A DNA stretch of 32,259 nucleotides from JAANXG01 sp049583715. GTDB taxonomy: Bacteria; Pseudomonadota; Gammaproteobacteria; Arenicellales; JAANXG01. The position numbers and the translations under genes were made by a program. The notes under the pieces were generated by a model. It was not told the DNA's origin. It made no database searches and saw only the letters and a program-made list of their open reading frames with translations. The stretch lies in the NCBI GenBank assembly GCA_049583715.1, contig JBAUWJ010000214.1:1-32259 (forward strand). The letters run 5' to 3'. Of this stretch, positions 7,972 through 17,142 are shown one piece after another (positions within the stretch are counted from its first letter, which is position 1; each line of letters starts with the position of its first letter).

Positions 7972-10900
7972 ATGAAGGAAGTCACCTATGTATTCGGTGT
8001 GCTTGAGGAGTCGGATGTCGAAACACTGATGCGCATCGGCGACCGGCAAGAGCTGCACGTCGGCGACGAGCTCGTCACTCAGGGAACCCATCCGGACGCC
8101 GTTTATCTGGTGCTCGAGGGCAAACTGAGCGTTTCGGTAAGCGAGCGTGACACTCCCGTCGCGCACGTCGGGACGGGAGAGATTGTCGGCGAGATGTCGC
8201 TCCTCGAATCGCAACTGGCATCGGCCACCGTCCGCGCGATCACCCCGGTAACGGTGCTGCGCATTCCGCGCGCCACGCTCGAGGAGAACCTCGCCGCGGA
8301 TAGTGGCTTCAGCATGAGGTTCTACCGGGCGCTGGGTATGCTGCTCTCCTACCGCCTCCGCACGGCGACATTACCCGAGCCGTCCAAGCTTCGCCCTGTT
8401 TCCGAGCTGGTTGGCTGGGCCTCGCCGGTTTCCACCGACATGGCCAGCCTGTTCGATGCCGCCTGCCGGGAGTACCAGGCCCGTCCGGCCTACCGGGTGA
8501 ACGGCACCTGGATCACGTATGCCGATTGCCGCGCTCGTGTTTCGCGTATCGCGGCGTCGCTTCAGGAGCGCCTGGCCGAATGCCGGCAAGCCACCGGGGA
8601 ACAGCCGACCATCGCCGTCCTGCTGCCGAACAGCCATCACGTCCTCGAGCTTTTCTTCGCCGCGGCCGTCACCGACTCCATCCTCTTCCCGCTGAACCAC
8701 CGGCTGTCCGCCGCCGAAATCGACGCCGGGCTGCGGGCCAGCGGCGCCGCGATCCTGCTGACCTCGGACACCTTCGGCGAGGCGCTGGCCCAGGTGCATT
8801 GGGACACGCTGTCGGTCCGGACCCTCATCTGCACGGGCGCCGCGGTCGATTTGCCGATCGACGAATGCCGGTCCTGGGACTCCCTGCTGTGCGAGTCGGC
8901 TCCGCCCGCCGCTGAGCCGGCATCGCCGGTACCCTCGTCCTACCTGCAGGGATTCAGCACATCCGGAACCACCGGACGGACCAAGACGGTTCTGCATACC
9001 CACCACAACGTCTACGTCCATTCCTTCGCGAGCATCCAGGCGCTCAAGCTCAGCGCCGGCGACGACCACTGCTGGGGCCACTTCGGCCCGATGTTCCACG
9101 TCGGCGACGCCGCGTTCGTGTGGATCGCACTGATCCTGGGCGCGCGTCACGTCTTCCACGAGAACCAGCTTCACTTCGAGGAGGTCGGCAAGCTGATGGC
9201 CGACGAGCACGTCACCATCGTCAAGCTGGTTCCGTCCATGCTGCAGTTGATGTGCCAGTCCGACGGTATCAAGGCGCTGCGGTTTCCCGACCTGCGCTGG
9301 ATCCTCACCGGTGGCGCCGCGACAGATCCCGTTCTGGTTTACCGGGTCGCCACCCTCTTCGACTGCGATTTCATCCAGGGATACGGCATGACGGAAGCGA
9401 CCTGCCACGTCGCCTTCAAAGTCGAGACCCAGGCGCCGATGAAGGAGGGGCTTCGCGTTCTGCCGGGGCTGGACCTCAAGGTCGTCGATCCCGACGACGA
9501 GACGCTGGGCCCGGGACAGGTGGGAGAAATCGTGCTCAAGGGAGAGACGGTGTTCGGCAGCTACCTCTCCGACGGGAGGGTGGAGACCGACGACACGCAG
9601 GTGTTCACCCGCGACGGCTACTACCGCAGCGGGGACCTGGGCTCTCTGGACGAGGCCGGCCGCGTTCAGGTCGTCGGCCGGCGCAAGGACATGATCAATG
9701 TCGGCGGGGAAAATGTGTTTGCCTGGGAGGTCGAGGAGATCATCAACGGCATGGCGGGCGTCAAGGAGTGCGCGGCCTTTGCCATGCCGGACAGCGTGCT
9801 CGGCGAGGTCGTCGAGGTCGCCGTCGTTCGCACCGGGGCCCAGCCTACGGCGCCCAAGGTGAAGGAGCGCTGCCGGAAGCTGCTGGCGAATTTCAAGGTC
9901 CCGCACCACGTGCATTTCGTGGACAAGTTGCCACGGACGATGACCGGCAAGGTGCGCAAGCAGCTCATCGCGGACCAAATCCGGGCCACGCCGTCGCTCG
10001 CCGAAGTTCCGCCCGCCCCCGCCTCGCCGTCGTCTTCGCCCGCGACCGCGCAAACGGTCGCGGAGATCGTCACCACGTACATGGGCACGCTGACCAGCGA
10101 GCCTATCGACCAGGATCGACCGCTGTTCGACGCCGGCCTCGACTCCCTCGGCACTCTGGAGCTGATCGAGAAGTTCGAGCAACGCTTCTCGATGGAGGTA
10201 CCGCCCACGCTCCTGTACGACCACCCGACCATCCGCGAGCTTGGGGCGTACTTCGCCTCATCTGATGCATCCGAGCCCACGGCGCCGGCGGCCGAACCCC
10301 AAGGCGCAACCACCACGCCTCCCGACGCAACCAGCGAGCCACCAGAACCGTCATCTGCCTCCCGCACTCGACGTTCGGCGACCGAACCCTCCGCGCTCCT
10401 GCTGCAATTGGTGAGTCTCATCGTCAAACCGGCGGTCCTCGCGCTGAGCATCGTCCCTGTCCTGGTCTTGTTCGACCTCAGCGCGGGGCGATTGACCGCG
10501 TGGGAGCTGTTCCTGACCGGGCCTGTGTGGCTCGCGATGATGCCGCTGACCAGCATGGCGGTCGTTCTCCTCGCCATGCGGGCGCTCGGACGGAGCAGCG
10601 GTGAAGGGTGCGAGCTGTGGAGCCCGGGTTATTTCCGCTGGCTGTTCGTCTATCAACTACTTCGCTCCGTGGAGGGGACCCTGGGGGTGCTGCGGGGCAC
10701 CGGGATCTTGAATACCTTCTACCGGCTCGCAGGCGCGACGATCGGCAAGGACGTTCAGCTCAATACGGTGACCCTGCACGACCCCGAGTGCGTTCACATC
10801 GGGGACCATACGATCATCGGGAGAGACGTGAGCTTCCAGCCCGCGCGGATCGGCGGCGGCCGTCTGGTCAAACAACCCATACGGGTCGGAAGTCACTGCT

Positions 10901-13602
10901 GCGTCGGGCCGAACAGCTCGCTGTTGGGCGGTGCCGGCATCCCAGACGGCACCCACATCCGTCCCCTCTCCGCCGTCGACACCTCCGTGCCCGTATCCGC
11001 AGCGCAGACATCGGGGGCGCCCGGGATCTTTTCGGAATCATCGAGTTGGAGTTCGTGCGCCGCCGGGTATCTGGTGGTCGGATATCTCACTGCCATGGCG
11101 ATCGCCGCCGGCATGCTCTTCGTCAAGTACGCCCTTGGAGCAGCCGGGATCCCGATCCCCTCTATCGCAGGTGTTCTGCTGGGGCACGCTTCGGCGGTGT
11201 CCGTCCCGCTCTCCTTCTTCGCCGCCCTGGCACTGGCAATCTATTTCGTCATGCCGGCATCCTATTTCGTCCTGGTGGTGGTTTGCAGGCGACTCCTGCC
11301 GGGCAGCGCGCAACAGGCCTCGGGCGAGCCGGGCGGCTATCCAGGCTGGTCTCACTGGCTCTATGGCAAGCTCGTCGACGTGCCCTTCTTCACGATGTGT
11401 CTGCAACTGAATGTCATGTCGCACGTGACGAAGTGGAGCTACCAGCTCCTCGGTTCCCGCATCGGGATTCGGCCTTTCCTGGCCGCTCCGTATACGGCCG
11501 AGCCGGAGCTCCTGGAGATCGGAGACCGGGGCATGTTGGCCGGGAATGTCTCGCTTTACGGCGTCGATGACGCCGGCCGTCGGGTCGGCCCGATCCGCGT
11601 GGGAGAATCCGCGGTGGTGACCAACTCCTGCGTGCTGCTCGGTGGGGCGCAGCTCTCCCGGTCCTCTCTTCTGGGCGACCTCAGCCTTGCCGGTCACGAT
11701 GATGTGATCCCGCCGAACGCAGTGGCCGTGGGCTCACCGCCGAGGGTCGTCGGACGAACCAATTTTCGCTCCGATACCCTGGGCACCGGGCAGTATGTGC
11801 TCAACCAGTCCTTGCTCGTACTGCTGCAGTGGATCTGCCTGGCCACCAGCAACATGGCGGGCTTTGCGCTGATGGGGCTCTGTCTCATCGGGCTCATGGC
11901 GTGGGCACCCTTGTGGCTGCTCTGGTGCGCGCTGCCCGGTCTCCTGCTGCTTCCCCGGCTGGTGAAAGTCGCCTTCGTGCCTGCCGTCAAGTGGCTCGCC
12001 CTGGGCAAGGTGGCGGCGGGCGAGCATCCTGCCTATGGCTGGTACTACACGCGATGGCTCCTGCTGGAAACCGTCGTCATGGACGCCGAGGCAGCCTTCC
12101 TGGGGCAGCTTCAGGGCACGCAGTTCCTCAACCTCCTGTGGCGGAGCCTGGGAGCGCACGTGGGCTCGAACGCCTGCATCTTCGCCTCGTCACTCGGTTC
12201 CGAGTTCGATCTGAAGGTCGTCGGAAGCAACACGGTGCTGCAATACGAGTCGCTGGTGTTCGGGCACTCGATCGAGCACCACAGCCTGCTGTTCAAGGCC
12301 ACGACGGTCGAGGACGGTGCCGAGATCGGGTCATTCGCCATCATCGAGGCCGGGGCAGTGGTGCCCAGTGGGCGGATCGTCCCCGCCCACCAGGCCGTTC
12401 ACGCCCAGCGCGCCCGTGCCGAGCGGGCCGCGGCGCCAAACCTGCTCAACCTGCACGATTTCGAAGTCGAGGCCGGCGCCAGGCTCCCCAAGCCGATCTT
12501 CGACTACTATGCCGGTGGCGCTGACGACGGCCGGGCGCTCGATCGCAACCGGCAAGCCTTCGATTGGGTTCGTGTCTGTCCGCGCGTGCTCGTCGACGTC
12601 TCCTCCGTCTCCACCACCTGCCGCCTCGCGCACTCCTCGCTCGCTTCACCGGTCTTGATCGCCCCCATGGCCATGCAAAAGCTGGCTCACCCGCAAGGCG
12701 AGTCCGCGGTCGCGAGGGCGGCCAGCCAGCTCAACATGGGGATGGTCGTGTCCATGCTGTCGACCACCGCACTCGAGCCCCTGGGGGATCTGCTGCGCGG
12801 GCCCTCCGGGCTCCCGTTGCTTCAGCTATACCTCCTCGAGGATCGAAGCCTCACGGAGGAGCTGATTCATCGCGCGGAACAAAGCGGCTATCAGGGCCTT
12901 GTCATTACGGTCGATGCGCCGGCATCAGGCCGCCGGGAGGCGGACATCCGGAACCAGTTTGCCTGGGCGGGCCGTGTGGATCTCCCGCATCTCGAAGGCC
13001 GCCTTTCAGCGACCCGCTCGCCGTTGGTCCAGTTCGAGACGATGAAGGATTCGAAGCTCACCTGGGAGCACCTGGGCTGGCTTCGTGAACAGACGAAATT
13101 GCCAGTCTGGCTGAAGGGGATTCTGCGCGAAGAGGACGTACTGCGAGCCTGCGAATCGGGCTACGAGGGAGTCGTGCTGTCCAATCACGGGGGACGACAG
13201 CTCGATGTCGCGCTCTCACCGCTCGAAGTCCTGCCATCGGTGCGGCGGGCCGTGGCCCGGGCCGGCTATGAGGTCGAGCTCCTGGTGGACGGAGGAATTC
13301 GGCGAGGATCGGACGTCTTCAAGGCCCTCGGTCTCGGGGCCGATGCCGTACTCATAGGGCGGCCGGTCCTGTGGGGCCTTGCCGTGAACGGGCAAGGCGG
13401 TGTAACCCAGGTGCTGAATCTCCTGAACGAGGAGCTCGCGCTGACCATGAAGCTGGCCGGGTGCGCACACCTGGGCGACATTACGTGTGATTTGCTGTAC
13501 GGCGACCCGACGTTCGGGGTGCTGCGCTTGAACGCGGACGGTGCTGATGAAACGCCACTGCGATCTCCGGCAGTTTCCGACCGGCCACGTCTGCAGGCGT
13601 AA
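7972..13602 (+). CDS. Multidomain megasynthase: CNB-like, acyl-activating, carrier, membrane/beta-helix and FMN 2-hydroxy-acid oxidase domains
   Basis: One uninterrupted frame of 1876 residues starts at ATG 7972, behind GGGGGAAGGA (7961-7970). Domains in order are as follows. Cyclic-nucleotide-binding-like, about 7-127. ANL adenylating enzyme, about 150-670, with STSGTTGRTK (329-338), PMFHVG (373-378), YGMTEAT, GRRKDMINVGGEN (from 569) and catalytic Lys 660; PMFHVG favours an acyl-CoA-ligase-like rather than amino-acid-activating type. Acyl carrier domain with phosphopantetheine Ser 725 in GLDSL. A Pro/Ala linker (765-800). A membrane part (about 805-1465) with hydrophobic segments near 808-870, 1032-1110 and 1280-1335 alternating with three left-handed beta-helix segments (about 921-1003, 1160-1255, 1390-1465), as in Pls/PosA-type synthetase terminal regions. 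FMN-dependent 2-hydroxy-acid oxidase, 1490-1862, with Tyr 1513, Tyr 1620, Lys 1715, catalytic His 1739 in SNHGGRQLD, and DGGIRRGSD. The product is unknown. Confidence 0.9.
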   Translation: MKEVTYVFGVLEESDVETLMRIGDRQELHVGDELVTQGTHPDAVYLVLEGKLSVSVSERDTPVAHVGTGEIVGEMSLLESQLASATVRAITPVTVLRIPRATLEENLAADSGFSMRFYRALGMLLSYRLRTATLPEPSKLRPVSELVGWASPVSTDMASLFDAACREYQARPAYRVNGTWITYADCRARVSRIAASLQERLAECRQATGEQPTIAVLLPNSHHVLELFFAAAVTDSILFPLNHRLSAAEIDAGLRASGAAILLTSDTFGEALAQVHWDTLSVRTLICTGAAVDLPIDECRSWDSLLCESAPPAAEPASPVPSSYLQGFSTSGTTGRTKTVLHTHHNVYVHSFASIQALKLSAGDDHCWGHFGPMFHVGDAAFVWIALILGARHVFHENQLHFEEVGKLMADEHVTIVKLVPSMLQLMCQSDGIKALRFPDLRWILTGGAATDPVLVYRVATLFDCDFIQGYGMTEATCHVAFKVETQAPMKEGLRVLPGLDLKVVDPDDETLGPGQVGEIVLKGETVFGSYLSDGRVETDDTQVFTRDGYYRSGDLGSLDEAGRVQVVGRRKDMINVGGENVFAWEVEEIINGMAGVKECAAFAMPDSVLGEVVEVAVVRTGAQPTAPKVKERCRKLLANFKVPHHVHFVDKLPRTMTGKVRKQLIADQIRATPSLAEVPPAPASPSSSPATAQTVAEIVTTYMGTLTSEPIDQDRPLFDAGLDSLGTLELIEKFEQRFSMEVPPTLLYDHPTIRELGAYFASSDASEPTAPAAEPQGATTTPPDATSEPPEPSSASRTRRSATEPSALLLQLVSLIVKPAVLALSIVPVLVLFDLSAGRLTAWELFLTGPVWLAMMPLTSMAVVLLAMRALGRSSGEGCELWSPGYFRWLFVYQLLRSVEGTLGVLRGTGILNTFYRLAGATIGKDVQLNTVTLHDPECVHIGDHTIIGRDVSFQPARIGGGRLVKQPIRVGSHCCVGPNSSLLGGAGIPDGTHIRPLSAVDTSVPVSAAQTSGAPGIFSESSSWSSCAAGYLVVGYLTAMAIAAGMLFVKYALGAAGIPIPSIAGVLLGHASAVSVPLSFFAALALAIYFVMPASYFVLVVVCRRLLPGSAQQASGEPGGYPGWSHWLYGKLVDVPFFTMCLQLNVMSHVTKWSYQLLGSRIGIRPFLAAPYTAEPELLEIGDRGMLAGNVSLYGVDDAGRRVGPIRVGESAVVTNSCVLLGGAQLSRSSLLGDLSLAGHDDVIPPNAVAVGSPPRVVGRTNFRSDTLGTGQYVLNQSLLVLLQWICLATSNMAGFALMGLCLIGLMAWAPLWLLWCALPGLLLLPRLVKVAFVPAVKWLALGKVAAGEHPAYGWYYTRWLLLETVVMDAEAAFLGQLQGTQFLNLLWRSLGAHVGSNACIFASSLGSEFDLKVVGSNTVLQYESLVFGHSIEHHSLLFKATTVEDGAEIGSFAIIEAGAVVPSGRIVPAHQAVHAQRARAERAAAPNLLNLHDFEVEAGARLPKPIFDYYAGGADDGRALDRNRQAFDWVRVCPRVLVDVSSVSTTCRLAHSSLASPVLIAPMAMQKLAHPQGESAVARAASQLNMGMVVSMLSTTALEPLGDLLRGPSGLPLLQLYLLEDRSLTEELIHRAEQSGYQGLVITVDAPASGRREADIRNQFAWAGRVDLPHLEGRLSATRSPLVQFETMKDSKLTWEHLGWLREQTKLPVWLKGILREEDVLRACESGYEGVVLSNHGGRQLDVALSPLEVLPSVRRAVARAGYEVELLVDGGIRRGSDVFKALGLGADAVLIGRPVLWGLAVNGQGGVTQVLNLLNEELALTMKLAGCAHLGDITCDLLYGDPTFGVLRLNADGADETPLRSPAVSDRPRLQA

Positions 13603-13863
13603 CGTCTTCAGCCGCAACATCCCGAAGAGCTGGCAAGACCCGCGCTGCGGGCGGGCTTATCGCCCGACCATCCGATCACACACCCCAGTCTCGGTCGCTG
13701 AAGGAGTCGGCTCAATCCCGCCGGGTGCCGACACTTTGTTACCCCAATGGGCCTGTCACGCGGGCTTGTCTCTACCGGGCCCGTGTACCGGGCCTTTCAC
13801 CCCACGGATGGGCGGTTTATCCTTCCTGCTACCCCGAATTCCGCGACAGAAGAGAGGCGCAGC

Positions 13864-16197
13864 ATGACCGAGCTACCGATGGGCAGTCCCGACGACGCCG
13901 CAGCCGCGCCAGGTGCGGCGGTCAACGCAGGGACCATCCGCGATCCGATTCCGCTGGACGAGCTCGGCTCGGCGACGCTCACACCGGACGGCGACTTCGA
14001 AGCGGGGTCTTACGCCTCCTTCACACTCACCTATACGGCGGGCAAGTTCGGTATCGATGACAGTGGATCGCTTCGGGTGTGCTTCCGTTTTGCGTCCGAC
14101 CAGACGCGACCGCAGTTCGAGGAACCGTCCCGGCCGAACTACACCACTATCGAGGCCTCGAACAACGCGGTGCTGGAATACCGCTACGACCCCAAGGGCA
14201 ACGTGCGGCCCTGGGACCGGACCCTCTACATCAAGGTGGTGAAGGGTTTTCTGCGGGAGGGCGACACCATCACGATACGGTTCGGCGTGACCGATGGCGG
14301 CTCCCCCGGCATGCGGCTCCAGACCTTCTGCGAGGACAGCTTCGAGTTCCGCGTGCTGGTCGACCCGATCGCCACCTTCAATTTCCAGGCCCTGCCCAAG
14401 CAGCCGGCGATCCGGCTCGTGCCGGGCAAGCCCGAGAGCTACGTCGCCGTGGTGCCGACGCTGCGGCGCGCCGGGCAGCGCTTCTCTCTCAGGCTGCGGG
14501 GCGAGGACAAGTGGGGCAACCCCTCCGACAAGTGCGACACCATCTTCAGGCTTCGGACCTCGATGCCGGTCGAGAACCTGCCGGAATCGGTCGCCATCAA
14601 GCCAGGCACCTCTGCGGTCGAGATCAATGATTTGAGCGTCCGTGATACCGGCGACGTCGTCATCGAGCTCCTCGCCGACGACGGCTCGATCGCCGCCCGC
14701 GCCAATCCGCTGCGCATCGTCGCCAACGCGGCGCTGCTGCCCTACTGGGGCGACCTGCACGGCCAGTCGGAAGAGACGATCGGCACGAACAGCGCTGATG
14801 CCTATTTCGCTTTTGCGCGCGACCGCGCCTTCGTCGATGCCTGCGGCCATCAGGGCAACGACTTCCAGATCACCACCGCGTTCTGGAACGAGCTCAACCG
14901 CACGACCGCCGCCTTCAACGAGCCGCACCGGTTCGTGACGCTGCCCGGCTACGAATGGTCCGGGAACACGGGGCTCGGCGGCGACCGAAACATCTTCTAC
15001 CCCGAGGAGGGGCGGCAGATCCGCCGGTCCTCGCATGCCCTGGTCGAGGACAAGTCCGACATCGCGACCGACTGCAACCACGCCGCCGAGCTGTTCGAGG
15101 CGCTCGTCAGGGAACGCGAGCTCGACGTCGTTGCGTACGCTCATTGCGGCGGCCGCTACGCCGACGTGAAGCTTGCTCATGACGGGCGCATCGAGAAGTC
15201 GATGGAGGTCCATTCCTCCTGGGGCACTTTCGAATGGCTGGTGCGCGATGCCTTCGAGATGGGCTACCGCGTCGGCATCGTCGCAAACTCCGACGGCCAC
15301 AAGGGCCGCCCCGGGGCAAGCTATCCCGGCGCCTCGCTGTTCGGCGCGGTCGGCGGGCTCACCTGCCTGCTGGCGCCGGAGCTGAGTCGTGAGGCCATCC
15401 TCGATTGCCTGCGCAAGCGGCATCACTACGCGACCACGGGCGGCCACGGCGGGCGCATGGTGATCAACGTCGTCGCAAGCTTCGACGCCGACGCGACGCT
15501 CTATCACGACGACCCGGCCGTCGGGCCGACTTCCGGTCGTGTCGCGCGCGCCGCGATCATGGGCGACATCGTCCACCTGCCGAGTGGCACGGTGGAGCTC
15601 GACGTCGACATCCTCGCAGCGGCACCGATCGAGCGCGTTGACCTGTTCAACGGCCTCGAGCATGTCGAGACGATCCGACCTTACGGCCCCGACCAGCTCG
15701 GCAACCGCATCCGCGTGATGTGGGAAGGGGCCGAGTACCGCGGCCGGTTCCGCCAGGTGATCTGGGACGGTACGGCGCACCTGTCGGACAATCGCATTGT
15801 CGACGCCAGGCCTTTCAATTTCTTCAATCGCGACAAGTCGCTCGATCGCGTCGGTGACACAGGCCTCGCATGGAAAGCATTGACCACCGGCAACATAGGC
15901 GGCTTCGACATCCGCGTGGAGGATGCCTACGGCGGCACCTTGAAGATCGAAACGCCGCTGGTGTCCTGCGGCGTGCCGTTGGAGGAGATCGGCTACGAAG
16001 ACGAGGTCTTCGACAGGAGCGGCGTCCTGCCGCGTTATCTCAAGCTGTTCCGGCTGCCGGCCGAGAATCCGCATCGTGCGATGCGCTTCAAGCGCCGAGT
16101 CGATCTGCGCGACACGGGCGACAACCCGCTTTTCATTCGCCTCACGCAGGAAGACGGCACCCTCGCCTGGACCAGCCCGGTCTACGTGTTCCGTTAG
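13864..16197 (+). CDS. DUF3604 family protein (PHP-like metal-dependent hydrolase)
   Basis: The protein has 777 residues from ATG 13864, chosen because GAGAGG at 13852-13857 is well spaced; the open frame extends further 5' without a plausible site. Residues about 60-275 are beta-rich. The DUF3604 domain begins at YWGDLHGQSEETIG (Asp 297, His 299). Likely metal ligands continue with CGHQGND (His 329, Asp 333), AYAHCGG (His 427) and NSDGHKGRPG (Asp 477, His 479). The architecture resembles PHP-fold phosphoesterases, but biochemical function in this family is poorly known. No signal peptide is visible, unlike some secreted relatives. It lies 261 bp downstream of the megasynthase on the same strand, and a functional link is uncertain. 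Confidence 0.88.
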   Translation: MTELPMGSPDDAAAAPGAAVNAGTIRDPIPLDELGSATLTPDGDFEAGSYASFTLTYTAGKFGIDDSGSLRVCFRFASDQTRPQFEEPSRPNYTTIEASNNAVLEYRYDPKGNVRPWDRTLYIKVVKGFLREGDTITIRFGVTDGGSPGMRLQTFCEDSFEFRVLVDPIATFNFQALPKQPAIRLVPGKPESYVAVVPTLRRAGQRFSLRLRGEDKWGNPSDKCDTIFRLRTSMPVENLPESVAIKPGTSAVEINDLSVRDTGDVVIELLADDGSIAARANPLRIVANAALLPYWGDLHGQSEETIGTNSADAYFAFARDRAFVDACGHQGNDFQITTAFWNELNRTTAAFNEPHRFVTLPGYEWSGNTGLGGDRNIFYPEEGRQIRRSSHALVEDKSDIATDCNHAAELFEALVRERELDVVAYAHCGGRYADVKLAHDGRIEKSMEVHSSWGTFEWLVRDAFEMGYRVGIVANSDGHKGRPGASYPGASLFGAVGGLTCLLAPELSREAILDCLRKRHHYATTGGHGGRMVINVVASFDADATLYHDDPAVGPTSGRVARAAIMGDIVHLPSGTVELDVDILAAAPIERVDLFNGLEHVETIRPYGPDQLGNRIRVMWEGAEYRGRFRQVIWDGTAHLSDNRIVDARPFNFFNRDKSLDRVGDTGLAWKALTTGNIGGFDIRVEDAYGGTLKIETPLVSCGVPLEEIGYEDEVFDRSGVLPRYLKLFRLPAENPHRAMRFKRRVDLRDTGDNPLFIRLTQEDGTLAWTSPVYVFR

Positions 16198-16370
16198 GCC
16201 ACGGTGGCTGGCTCCTGCCCCCCAAGCAACCACTGCGCGAAAACGATCGGCCAATCGTCGATGTTCCATTGAAATCCTTCCGGGCATACGTCGGACGATC
16301 TGACGACTTGCCTCCATCAATCGATGACCGGGTGGACGCGGTGGAACGACGGGGGTATAAGTCTGAGCAC

Positions 16371-17072
16371 ATGACCCGTTACCAAAAGTGCCTCCTGCTG
16401 CTGTTCGCAGGTGTCTGGGTCTGGGCGGCAATCGCTCCCAAGTATCGTCACGACTGGTTGTTGGAAAACTACCTGGTCTTCATCTTCGTTCCCTTGATTC
16501 TTCTTGTTGGCCGCTATTTCCGCCTCTCCAATCTCTCCTATTCCCTGATCACCCTGTTCATGTGCCTGCACGTCGTCGGTTCTCACTACACCTACTCCGA
16601 GGTTCCGTTCGGCTACGCCCTCGAGCGGTGGTTCGGCGCATCGAGGAACATGTACGACCGGCTCGTGCACTTCTCCTTCGGGCTCATGATTGCATACCCG
16701 ATGCGCGAGATGTTCCTGCGGGTGGCGAAGGCCCGCGGCGTGTGGGGCTATTGGCTGCCGGTGGAGCTGGTGCTGGCCTTCTCGGCCGCCTATGAGGTGA
16801 TCGAGTGGCTCGTGACCGCGAGCGTGCAACCGTCAGCGGGGCTGGCGTTTCTCGGGGCTCAAGGCGATATCTGGGATTCGCAGAAGGACATGTTCGTAGC
16901 CGGCATCGGGGCGGTCCTGGCGATGCTCATCGTCGCCTGCGTGCACCTTTTCTACGACAGAGATTTTCTCTCCGAGCTGCGTCAGAGTCTGGCGATAGAC
17001 AGGAATGATCACCCGCTGGGCGAAGTGGAGCTCCGGCATCTGCGCGAGAAGCACCGAAACGAGAACGGCTGA
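16371..17072 (+). CDS. DUF2238/YjdF family inner-membrane protein
   Basis: This is a 233-residue polytopic membrane protein. Hydrophobic segments occur near residues 5-22, 29-46, 55-70, 100-115, 125-148 and 170-192. The conserved family features are the loop SHYTYSEVPFG, the segment YDRLVHFSFGLMIAYPMRE with its buried His and Arg, and the late motif GDIWDSQKDMFVAGIGAVL. The start is ATG 16371; the frame remains open upstream but without family-like sequence. The ribosome-binding site is weak (GGGGG about 15 bases upstream). The family, which includes E. coli YjdF, has no firmly established function. It follows the DUF3604 gene by 173 bp. Confidence 0.88.
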   Translation: MTRYQKCLLLLFAGVWVWAAIAPKYRHDWLLENYLVFIFVPLILLVGRYFRLSNLSYSLITLFMCLHVVGSHYTYSEVPFGYALERWFGASRNMYDRLVHFSFGLMIAYPMREMFLRVAKARGVWGYWLPVELVLAFSAAYEVIEWLVTASVQPSAGLAFLGAQGDIWDSQKDMFVAGIGAVLAMLIVACVHLFYDRDFLSELRQSLAIDRNDHPLGEVELRHLREKHRNENG

Positions 17073-17142
17073 ACCCTGCGTCGGATTCAGTGAAGGAAGA
17101 TACAAACGGAATCTCAGATCTCTGAATGTCTTCTCCCCGGAA

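Noticed and set aside
6724..10224. Long minus-strand open frames (about 500 and 617 codons) opposite the cyclase and megasynthase
   Set aside because: These are antisense shadows; the plus-strand proteins carry unmistakable motifs and the minus-strand products have none.
13630..13680. Hairpin CGGGCG...CGCCCG after the megasynthase as a terminator
   Set aside because: The stem is only six bases and no T-tract follows on either strand.
15870..16370. 5' extension of the YjdF-type frame into the DUF3604 gene
   Set aside because: The extension is Arg-rich shadow sequence; the family N-terminus begins at ATG 16371.
13873..16431. An 852-codon open frame on the minus strand opposite the DUF3604 gene
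   Set aside because: It is the complement of a well-conserved gene in GC-rich DNA, where long antisense frames are expected. Its translation shows no domain and is rich in Arg, Ala, Gly and His.
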